From positions 10,602,001 to 10,666,000 of the forward strand of contig OX637353.1 of the NCBI GenBank assembly GCA_951799405.1: a stretch of DNA of 64,000 nt. The letters run 5' to 3'. The notes beneath the pieces were generated by a model, which saw nothing but the letters and a program-made list of their open reading frames with translations, had not been told where the DNA came from and did no database searches. This stretch comes from Agapetus fuscipes. Taxonomy: Eukaryota; Arthropoda; Insecta; Trichoptera; Glossosomatidae. The translations under genes were made by a program, and so were the position numbers. Of this stretch, positions 34,053 to 46,000 are shown piece by piece. Every line of letters begins with the position of its first letter. Position 1 is the stretch's first letter.

Positions 34053-37000
34053 GTGAGGAACATCAACAAACTAATGGTTTACTCACAAATGAAACAAAAT
34101 GTGCTTTGATTTAAGTGAGGATTATCAACAAACTAATGGTTTACTCACAAATGAAACAAAATGTGCTTTAAATGCGGTGAGGAACATCAACAAACTAATG
34201 GTTTACTCACAAATGAAACAAAATGTGCTTTAAATGCGGTGAGGAACATCAACAAACTAATGATTTACTCACAAATGAAACAAAATGTGCTTTGATTTAA
34301 GTGAGGATTATCAGCAAACTAATGATTTACTCACAAATGGCACAAGAAGTGCTTTGAATGCCGTGAGAAACAGCTACAAATGTAATGCTTTAGTCTCAAA
34401 TACCCCACAATATGTTCTTTAAATTCGGTCAGGAATATTTACACATTTAATATTGTAGTCTCAAATGGCACAAGATGTGCTCTAAAGGCTTGTTCGCACA
34501 AGGCGACTATTTTAGTCGAGTACCGAGTAATTTAGTGGGGGGGCGGGGCCACAGAGTATGTAGGTTTATAGAGAGCGGTCTTAGAACAAAGAAAATGTAA
34601 CCAAGTAGTATTTAGTATTGTCTAGACACGTAGGGTAGTTACTGGCGCTATCCATCGTTTCATATCAAAATAATACTACTTGGTTACATTTTTTGTTGTT
34701 GTAAGTCCGCTCTCTATAAACCTACATACTCTGTGGCCCCGCCCACCACTAAATTACTCGGTACTCGACTAAAATAGTCGCCTTTTGCGAACAAGCCTTT
34801 AATAATATCAACAATTGTAATGCTTTAATGTCATATGGCACAAAATCTGCTTTAAATGCGGAAAGGAACATCAGAAAATGCAACGTAATTGTCTCTAATG
34901 GCACAAACTTTGCCCTAAATACGGCAAGGAGCATTAACAAATGTAATGTTTTAGTCACAAATTGTACAAAATGTTTGTCAAATGCGTTAAAAGACAACAC
35001 AAACACAATGTTGTAATCTCAAATGGCGCAAGATGTGCTTCAAACGCAGAAAGGCACATTAGCGAATAGAACCAGTAGGGCAAAACAGAAACGAGATACT
35101 ATATGTAACAAATCAACGCAGACATTTCAACATGATAAAATTCTGAATGGCATTTTCTGCTAAATGTGAAATTAAGTAGGTATTACTAGTGCGATCATTT
35201 ACGTTGGACTTCTTCTAAGTTATACGAATAATGAATTAAACAGTAATAAACATTAGAAAAATAAACAGTAGAAAATGAAAAAGTGCTGCTGATCATCCTA
35301 GTTTTGCTGTATAGAGTCTGATTAGCACATTCCAGTCTAAAGATTCCGAAATATTTTTTTTCTCTAACCAGAAAAAAGAGCTCATGTTGATATTTGTCGG
35401 TGATTCTTCTTAGTAGGTGGTTGAAACCCTTGATATGATGAGTCTTCGACACACTTTTACTTCAAAAGATCTTTCTTGAGAGTGTGTGTTTGTTGTTACA
35501 GGAAGCTGCAGCAAATTCCTCGACTCCACCAACTGCACAGAGCACGAGGGCGAGCTGTTCTGCAAGAACTGCCACGCGCGCAAGTACGGCCCCAAGGGCT
35601 ACGGCTCCGGCGGCATGAGCGTGGAGTCCACCGGCGCCGTGGAGGCTGTGGAGGGAGCGTAAGTAGTCCCCCTATTCATGCTCTACAACGGTGTGCATCC
35701 CTTACCGTCCCGTCAGCAATCAGCTGCACAGTGCGCCCGGCCAGGCGATACTTTCCTTATCTCGATATATGTTTTTGCGATTACTGCTTGGTCCATCCTC
35801 TGAGCATCATCTAGCGTAAAGCGCATAGAGGCACTCGTCTAGCCGTATTAACCCGTTTGATTAACACCTTGTCGTGCGGGACTTGTACATATCCTATTGA
35901 GAGAGTGGAGGGCGAGCGGCATGACCTACAATAGTTCCGTTTGTTGGCAACAGGGAATAGTAAGTCGCGGAGCTGCCGGCAGGGCGGGAGTGAGCGGCGG
36001 CGGCGCGCGGGGCGCGGGCACCACTCATCGCCATCATCACCACCAGGCCCCGACACACATGCACGACTACACCCAGCCACCCCCCCCAACCCCCTTAAGC
36101 TTAATTCTAGTTTTTACACACTTTAATATTTTTATATAATACAAATTGGTACCTTTTTTTAAAGTATTAAATTTTATTATTATTATTTATTTAAATTATC
36201 ATTATCTACTACTCTGAGTCTTGTGAAAACACCTTTTTATAGAAAAGCAAAAAAAAAAATACATTGCTATACTTAATGTAATTTTTTTTTAAAATACAAA
36301 TAAAAAAAAACACAAAAAAATGAACACCAAAATAAGCTGGCTGTAGTTTTGATTGCATCTTGTATGAGAAAGGTCCCCCTCCCCCGATACAGCGCCGCCT
36401 GAAGGATCCGGTGAGAACTGTTCTATTGCAGCTGGCATGGCTTCCGCTTCTCACCTGTCACAGTCACAGAACACATGGACGCTTCTCTCCGCTTGTCTTA
36501 CAGTTCTTTCTACTTACTTGTGCTAACTCTCCCGCTCACCGCATGCTCTTGGCCCACTAACTTGGCTCCCTGCTTAAACTGCTCCCGGAAGTGGGATAAG
36601 GAAAGTGCCGGGAAAGCGGCTGCGGCTGATAGACTAGCCAGCAGACACGCGCACTCCATACAGGCAACACACGCAACAAAATCTTACTTTTACCATTAAA
36701 AAAAATCTCGCAAAAACAATACTTTCTTGTGATCCTCAATTTTGCTGCAAGTTTTTTGTTATGCTGCCTTTTTGTCTGTATGGAGAGCACGCCTCTGCCA
36801 GCGTATAATGACGATTTCCTCCATTACCTACCTACTCGCACATCACATTAATTTTTATCATTTCAGCTCTTTTGATATCTCCGTAACACAATTAAAAAGC
36901 ACTTAATACAAAGCGCCGCTACGCAGCCAACCTTACGTCGTCATAATCAGATTAGTCGTTTACTCTATTCACAAGTCGCTTCTGACAATAACAACTCTTG

Positions 37001-40000
37001 AGGCTGCTGGTTGGTTGTGGAAGGTGGAGACGATTAACGAACTTAGAGCTGTAACCAGTGCGCCGAGTATGGGCTCTACCCCAATTACAAAACATTACGT
37101 AAATTCCCTTTAATTAAAAAAAAAAAGTATGAAACCTAAATCACTCACTAGGTGTGTCTTAAGTTGTATCTTCCATACATTTTTAAATCTGAGCGATCAC
37201 AGAGAATTTACGCAATGTTTTATATCCGTTATACGAAGTAACCAAGTCAGCGAGTATTCCAAATGTGATAGCGCCTCTACAGGTTTTTTTTACAAAATTT
37301 TTGAATACTTGATGACTTCCTTGCTTATTAAATCCCGTCCAAGAATGGATCAAGTACAAGTGAATTAGTAGATGGGTGTATGTGCGTCTGCCATGTTACC
37401 TATTACTTATGCCAATAGGTGAATGTGGTGTGCAGGCACACAGCCAACTATTAATGCACTTACACTTGACCAGTCTGAACCAGACATAAGGTGTTGTTTT
37501 AACGATGGCTTAAGTCTTTAAACTGAAAGAAAAGGACGAACTTAAAAAAAAATTGTTGGTAGTCTTTTTTTTGTTTCAGTTTAAACAAAACTAAGCGGGT
37601 AACACTTACGTGGTGTAGCCAATTGACCTGTTTGTTTTCACCCATATGGGTTATTCGAGTCAAAGAAATGAAAAAAAAAACGACCAGTCTGTAGTCTAAT
37701 GGTAACGCTTTGGACTCATACTCGTAAATGGATGGTTGTGGGTTACAATCCGGGGAGCACAAAAATATACCATTTATATTTTCAAATATGCTCTTCACTG
37801 GGTTAAACAATACATATATCATCCAGCCTTACAGCAACTGGGTCTTGCTTGAGAATTGGTGCTTTCTATAGCGACGACCAAGCTGGCCAAATAGGGGGCT
37901 TTTGAGGTGTGAATCACACAAAACAGCGCTCACCCAAAAATAATATTTTTATCAAAGTATCCGTAACTGTCAGATCTGAAAGACCACAGTCGCCTATTGT
38001 AGAAACAACACATTCTTAGTTGAGGTTCATACTCGGTGTGCAGTGCTTGCTAGTGGTGTCGGAGGATATGCTACCTTAGCGGCATTTACAGACACTTTGG
38101 TTGCAGGAGGACCAACGGCGCTTGCATGGAGCCCAGGGTCATCGCGCGGGCTCCTGAAGGTCAGGGATGTCCTCGCTGCGGTGGATACGTGTATGCTGCA
38201 GAGCAGATGTTGGCCAGGGGACGAGTAAGTTACAATGATCTTGATGACGATGGCACTATAGATATTGATAGTATTGATGGCGTTGATGATGTTGATGGTA
38301 TAGATATAAATTACAAATGTGGAAATATTTTCTGATTGGTTCCATTACTTTTTTCAATATCATTTATTTTTTGGTACTCTGCTACTTTTGGGAAATGAAA
38401 AAAAAAAAACACATAGTAGTAGGATTCATAATTTGCAATTTAAATTGTTAAGCCATCATTCTAAATCAAATCAAATGTGTGTTGATTCGGAGGTTTTGTT
38501 TTGTATCAATAGACACAAACTCTAAAAAGCTATTTTTACTTTGACATTGTTTTTATTAAAGACAAAGACTTTCCTGCAAGAAAGCTTTGCTAAATGCGAT
38601 TATACATTACTAACCTAGTTAAAGGTTCGTTTAATTTTTTTTAATGCTAAACACTGTTCATAAACAGTTTTAATATTTATTCCGGGTTAACATTAGTTTT
38701 CAATACAAAGGAGTAGATTTTAAAACTGATGAATAAGGCTGATGGGGTCTAACGAGCAGTTGGACTAGACTTATATTTACATGACAAAATGTATAACTTA
38801 CAATGAAAGCAAATTTAGATCTATTACAACAAAGTTAAGGGTTCTGCTTGGGTTTCTGATGATGAAGTATTTACACTGATTACTGATATGAACGAGTGCA
38901 AATATTTAAACACAGGGATATCACAGGCGCTGCTTCAAGTGCGTGAGTTGCGACCGCACCCTGGACTCCACAATGCACTGTGACGGCCCTGACGGACGCA
39001 TTTACTGCAGAGGTACAACTACATGTGACCTCTTGAATGTGAAACTTCTGTTCCATGTGCCTAAGAACAAGCCCTGGTCTCATCTGTGCTCACAACTCCC
39101 CTTGATTCCCCATCATTTGAATGTCAATGTTTAGTGATATTTGTCGGGGTGATCCCTTGCACGATACCAAATAGACTGAAATCCCTGTGGCATGATTTAG
39201 TTTAAGTACGTACGTTGAAGGAGTTTATATAAATAAGATAAAATAGAATATTATAGAAAACAGGTGTGGAAGTATGTAGATTAGAAAATGGTTAAGAAAA
39301 TTGAGAAGCTGGTTACTTAGAAAGAAAAGTAAGCCCATGAAAATTCAAAATGATACTGGAATGGTCATCCATCTCAGTACCTATTAATTATTATTGTTGT
39401 GATATCTGTAAGATATATAAAGCGTCTTCTTCGTGATGGGGATTTCCTGCAATAAGCATGGGTGCCAGTGGCATGTTAGTTAGAATTGGGAAAATCAAAA
39501 ATAGAACAATTACCGATTCAGGTATTAGCAGCTCCCAATATTGTTTAGCTCAGCTGAAAGAAAGTGAACTCGTAGTCGAAAAGGGAACCTGCGAAATGTT
39601 GATGATGTATTCTGGATTCCGATAGACTAAGTTTCTTGTTAAAGGGCTGGCACAAGGAGTGCTTCAAGTGCGGGGAATGTAACAAGAACCTGGATTCTGT
39701 TAACTGTTGTGAAGGGCCGGACAAGAACATCTACTGCAAAGGTAAGGCAGACCCTTCCATGGATAATCTAATCATTCATATCAAGTATTTAATCAAATGC
39801 CTTGTTACAAGTAGTATCTATTTGAAAACACCCCTGTAGATTTGACCCCTTGATAAATCTCCATATTTCATTAGAAATGAGAAAAATACATAATTTATTT
39901 TTACTTAATTTTATAATTTTTTTGATGAATTTATTTTTACCATATAAAAAATACAAAAGTATCATATAAGTATTGATTTTCAACTACTTATTCAGTTGTT

Positions 40001-43000
40001 ATTACCGTGTCTTTTTATCTGTATTCAAGAAATTACAAATCAAAATAACGCTGTAAAAATACTCATTGGTATGAGTCTGACAACCTCTATTAGAAGTTGG
40101 TGAGATATTAAGTACATACCGATGATTTCCTGTTTCAGGAAATGTTAAGATTCAAAGCAATCTACAACAGAAAAAAAAACTGTTTATTTGAACTTTAATG
40201 ACCAACATATTTTTGTAACCTCTGCATAACAGATTAGAGTCTAGATTCAACAAAACAAATTGAAAAAAGACAAAAAAAAAAAAAAAGTTATTGAGGCTAC
40301 TTATATTGGCACTTACTTATTACATTAGAGACAACAAATTTGCATAAACAAGTCTTCATTTCTCATTCTCATGTAACTTTCATATTGTGAACATAACACC
40401 CCATCATGGCCCTGTGTCCTGGAATGTTCCCTGTTGTGTTGACATTTCCGTTATGTCTCTGTAGTGTGTTACGGCAAGAAGTTTGGTCCCCACGGCTACG
40501 GCTACGGCAAGGGCGCAGGCGCACTGCAGAGCGACTGCTATGCTAACAGGTGAGTCCATGACCAAACTACGGACAACTCGCGGCAAAGAAACAAACAAGC
40601 ATTGAATCTTTTGTGATAATTCTCAAACAACAAAGTTTAAGCAAACAGACAAATTTGTCAAAAACGGTTCACGGTCTCAACGGAATTACGAATGGAACAA
40701 CGAAATTACATTCAATTTTCATTAAACCAAGACTAGGTGGCTGATGAGTGGTCTTGAATTAAACACACAAATATTCACTTTAAAATGTAAACTTCTTTAA
40801 TTCCATAACACCTTTGATTTGAGGATATGAACTTGATACTTTTTGAGGTAAAATATGCATAAATATAGGTAACCATTTCATAAAAGAGTTTTTCATAATT
40901 AAAGTTTAATTTTCATTGAAAAGACAGCTACTTTCAATTCAAGATCCATTTAAATTTGTCAAAGATTGGTCTTTGACAATTGGTCGAGGCTTGTTTGTAT
41001 TGTTTGCCATCGGTTGTTGTTTGCTGGTTTGTCGGTGTGCGTGTTGTGCTAGCGCTGTTTGCTCACGCTTGTCTGCTTGGCCTCACAGGGTGCTACGCCC
41101 AGCGCTTCGGCCCCCGCGGCATCGGTCACAGCGGAATGTCTTCCCTCGGCCTCATGTGCGACATCCTGGACGTCGAGTGGCAGAGGTACCCCTCGCCCCA
41201 ATGTCATGTCATAAAGCCCAATGTTATGCCATGTCATGATGCCCCAATGTCATTTCATGATACCCCAATGTCATGTCTTGTTGTGATATCCTAACACTCC
41301 ATAGAAGCTAGAAAATCCACAATCCCAGGATCAGTGTTGTGGAAGTATTTTTTGCCAAAGGAGTTTCCAATGATTTTTGGGGCTTCCGTAAACCAAGCGG
41401 ATCCATGGAATTGAAATATTGATGGGGATAGGATTTCCAGGCAAACAATCTGGCCTTTGTCTTGAAAGAATTACTGATGTATTTGTAATACGGAGTGATC
41501 TTCTTTGTTATCAAAGTGCATTAATACTGTCCATAATCACAAAAATGCTTCTTGAAGAATCTGGAATGAAGTTTTTACAAAATTAACCCATTTATATTTA
41601 TCTACTTTTGCCTTCATTGGCATCAGTAGAGTGTTACTGTTCACGTGCCAGATATAATTTCCCATTCCAGTGTTTTCTTCCAACTCAAATCATTGTATCC
41701 AGCAAGGCTGAGTAAGCGTCCTTAAGAAATGAGAAATTGCTCTCTTGTGAGAAGAGATAACATCCACTTCAAGTTCAGAAGTTGATAGAAATCTGGTTCT
41801 CTTAGCTTTGAAAATAAATAGCTTCCGCTTGTCCTTGTGATAAGAACATTGCAGGGAGAAGTTGCTCACATACCTATGCTACCAACTGCTAAATACAACT
41901 ACCAAATTGGTAGTTGTATTTATTCCAAAGCAAAATTATCCAAGATCGCCTCAAGGAAATAGAAAACCATAAAAAAATTAAACTATCCGCGTCCGCGAAG
42001 ACAACGAAAACCGCCACGGCGATTTGAAAACTCGTCCTGCAAAGCTTTCCACTCGTGAAAGCGAAACGCTGGCAGATATGGGAGCTGCAAGTAGAACATG
42101 GTCAAACCCGAAAGAACACAAAAGTGATTTATTTATTATCCACTCTGTATTTCTTATTTCCTGTAGATTTGTAGCTCCTCAGTTTCAACCTCTCCTAAGT
42201 GATTGACATCCTACAATTATGTTGCATTTAAGTGCATAGATTTCCTTTTTGTATTAAAAACCCATCCCCTCACATTAAACCGTACTTACTCATTTCCAAT
42301 ATAATGATTTCCTATCTTTTTTCAAATATCCTTATAGTACTTAACATAAAATAAAATCAAATCTCCTAAAACTGTAGATCATTTTAAATTATTTAAATAC
42401 CAAATTACAAGTTCTTTATAGTGATGAAAAATATAGAGTTTTCTGATAGATATCTAATACCTAATGATCAGATTTGACTGTCTACACTCTACAGTCTAAA
42501 TGATGTGGATATAGTAAAAAGTTAGAAACAAATAGAGAACTAAATACTATTAAATGCACAACTTATGATGCTTCGCTTTGCTGTTTAATATTTTAATTAA
42601 TATTACTTATAAACAATAACTGGGTACACTATTAATACTATTTATTTTAAATGCACTATGAATAAGAGCACCACTATGAATTTAATTAACATCAAAAGAT
42701 TCACTTTTGGTTTATTTCTGCCATTTTTATTTTTCGCCATTCGCCAAATGGGTTATTCATTGAAATTAACTCATAAAATCAGATATGAGTTTATAAGTTT
42801 TTAAATAATGGTTTTCTAGCTGAGATTCATTTGTAATATATAAACAATGGTCCTTTTTCTGGCATCTGATCAGAAATAAGCAGTTTGATAATGGTTCATT
42901 TGTTAATTATATGGTTTATCTGTAGAAATTTGCTCAGAATTGGACATTTTAATAGTGGTTCATAGGTTTAAATCCTTTCAGAAATGAACGGAAAATGAAT

Positions 43001-46000
43001 AATTTAAATTGGCCTTTTGAAAGAATGTCATTTCATAGCTCCTCCATTACATTGAACAGTGATCAAGCACCCAAGACTACGCTGATCGACACTGCCTCCA
43101 TTAAGGCCCCACCAGGCGAGGGATGCCCTCGTTGCGGAGGAGTTGTCTTCGCAGCCGAGCTGGTCCTCGCCAAGGGTCACGAGTGGCACAAGAAGTGCTT
43201 CAAGTGCCGCGACTGCACCAAGACCCTGGACTCCATCATTGCCTGTGACGGCCCCAACGGAGAGGTCTACTGCAAGACCTGCTACGGCAAGAAGTGGGGA
43301 CCTCATGGTTATGGCTTCGCTTGTGGATCTGGATTCCTGCAGACTGATGGTCTGACGTAAGTGAAAATATATTTATTTTATTTGGTTTAAGTATTTTACG
43401 GCAAGAAATATTTACTTAGGTATACATGGAGATTTCATTTTGTTGATTTCACGTTTTTATTACATATTAAAAAGAAACATTGTCACATAAATGTAGTATT
43501 ACATGAATACTTGTATTGTAAAGAATTACAATGGGTTTTTGATTAGAATTATCTGACTAAATTTTTCAGTGTGACATAATAATGATCAAGTATTTAAATA
43601 AAATCAAATATAAAAGCCACTCCATCCTTAAAATGACATTTTATTTCAGCTCGTGGAGAGTTTCGTAGATTTTCCTTAAAATAAATCTTTCATTTTAGCT
43701 AGGTTAGTTATTCATCGATCAACATAAAAGATGATTGAAGGTGTCATTAGAAGAATAGCATTTTCTTTACAATGACTTGTTAATGTTTCATTTTGAGAGA
43801 ACAGCCAGCAGATAACTCATAAATATCTTAATTAAAAAGCTTTCAATGATTGATTGTTGTGTGTATTGTGCAGCGAGGACGAGATTTCAAAGAGCAGGCC
43901 CTTCTACAACCCTGACACGACCTCGATCAAGGCCCCCAAGGGTCAGGGCTGCCCCAGGTGCGGGGGAATGGTGTTCGCTGCTGAACAACAACTGGCCAAG
44001 GGAACGGTGAGAACCTGATTATGTTCTTCATTTTATCTTCACTATTCTTTGTATTCTAGAATTGTTCAGAAACTCACCTTCTTTTCATGATGGTAATACA
44101 TACATCCCTTCTAGAGTAGGTACCAGTCAAAGAATGATTACCTACAGGCTTAGCACATTTTTAAAGCTAAGACAAGGAAGGAGGATTGGATTAAAAGTTA
44201 CAAATTCATTGTGTAACTTCGATGGAATATCTTCTTGTAAACAAGTCATTAAAATTCACACATTAACACATCATTTAGGCATTGCTTGCAATTTCATAGC
44301 GCTCTTTAGTCTTCTTTACAATCAAGTTTTCAGAGAAAAAGTGGTTTTGTAAGTTTATTTTTGCTGCTGTATCTCCAACATGCACAATATAGAGCCTTAG
44401 AGAGACCTAAATTGGTCTTAACCATCATCCTCAACGTCTTTTTACTTTCACATACATCGTCTCTTCATATTATTATTCCACCACTTCAATGTAACAGAAC
44501 GGTTTTGGACAGATCTTCTAATTTGGCTGGTCCATCCTGCTGGAACAGTTCACCTCTAGAGTTGAGAACAAAGACCATTGTTGTCAGTTTATAGAAGCTG
44601 CTTAAGACATATTTGTTTATTAGAAGCTTCAACATATAAAAGCACACTTGAAGACTACAGAGAAACAACAAGGAATGTCAGCAAAAATAAGGAAATAATC
44701 TTAGTAGATGCCATCTGTGTGTATCTAAAGCTCTGCAGACTTTGTAATGCAATGACAGTCACTATCACAGTTTATGGCGGTATTTCTGGTTCTTTGTGAC
44801 AGGCAATAACCATGAGAAATACAAACTTTCAAATTTATAATATTGATTTACTCAAAATCTTCTTCAACTGACATTCCTTGTTCTTCCCCTGTAGTCTTCA
44901 CTTGAAGTGGCTAGCACCACTAGACGGCGCTTTATAAAACTGTCCAATCCTTCTTATTATTCTTTGAATTGCAGTACAATTAACTAAGTTGATTTCTGTT
45001 TTGATTCTAGATGTGGCACAAGCAGTGCTTCAACTGCGCTGAGTGCCACAGGCCCCTGGACTCCATGCTAGCATGCGATGGACCCGACAAGGAGATCCAC
45101 TGCCGCGCCTGCTACGGCAAGCTGTTCGGGCCCAAGGGATTCGGCTACGGCCATGCCCCCACCCTCGTGTGTGCCGACTCAGAACCTAACGTTACAATGT
45201 AAGCACAACAACAATCAACTATTTTTTAATATTACTGATTGATGTTGAAAGTGAGGTGTAGGGAAGAAGTAAGAGATTTCTAGCGGTTTGTCCAATATAC
45301 ATCAGTTCGCAATCTCCACAATAGATCTCATAAACCCATCAAGTCAAAATAATAACTTAAAAACTATCCTCTTTCACTCAAATAATAAAAGTGATTTGAT
45401 GATGAAAAGTGGAGTTTATGAGAAGAAGTAAGAGAGTTGATTGCTGTACTAAAGTCTAGCATTTGTCTTAAGTCAGCATGTCGTAGAATTGATATTCATT
45501 GCTTCTAGTGTATGCGTTCATTCATTGTTAAAACAATAAACAATCAAAGTGTAAATTTCAGTTGTAAAGTAAATAAACTTTCCCTCATTTATTTGAGAAT
45601 ACACTTTAATTACAGTGAATGAGAAAGAATTACATATTTTAGTGTTGTGACATTGAATTCATATTTTTTCTCTGATTGAAATTTAACTACAATAAACCAA
45701 CCAAAGCTTGGTCTTTGATCGGATAAATTTCAGAAAAATAAGTCAGATCTATAAAGGAGTTGAGAACAAAGACCAGTGTCGTCAGTTTCAAGAGGTTGCT
45801 TAAGACATATTTGTTTATTAAAAGCTTCAACACATAAAATTTCCCTTGAGGTGATAATACACCACTAGATGGCGCTCTCAAAATTGTCCAATTCTTGCTA
45901 TTATTATATTACTATTAAAAATTCAATGAAAATGCCATATTAGTTAGTAAATTAACCAGCAAAGACTGCTTGCATAACAAAATTTAATAGCGGATGTGTT

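Larger units (their letters stand above)
35659..38106 (+). other. Mlp84B intron 2
   Basis: Holds the GC-rich block at 35896-36110, a mixed-composition stretch at 36360-36700 and a SINE-A at 37678-37955. Confidence 0.6.
41186..43059 (+). other. Mlp84B intron between exons 5b and 6
   Basis: Holds the minisatellite at 41193-41290 and a short palindrome at 41891-41921. The rest is AT-rich. It includes the optional 78-nt in-frame extension 42982-43059. Confidence 0.6.

Noticed and set aside
35651..35665. In-frame TAA directly at the donors of Mlp84B exons 2, 6 and 8, suggesting designed short isoforms
   Set aside because: Any phase-2 exon followed by GTAA reads NNG-TAA, so the stops follow from the splice consensus and are not independent evidence.
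38225..38335. Asp-rich in-frame extension after exon 3
   Set aside because: It reads through a strong GTAAGT donor into a GAT-rich simple repeat; it is intron sequence.
40613..40640. Fifth copy of the GTGMTATTC MITE
   Set aside because: Only about 20 bp match one end; no opposite terminus was found.
45011..45013. ATG at the start of exon 8 as a translation start of an independent LIM protein
   Set aside because: It immediately follows a splice acceptor and completes LIM4 in phase with exon 7.
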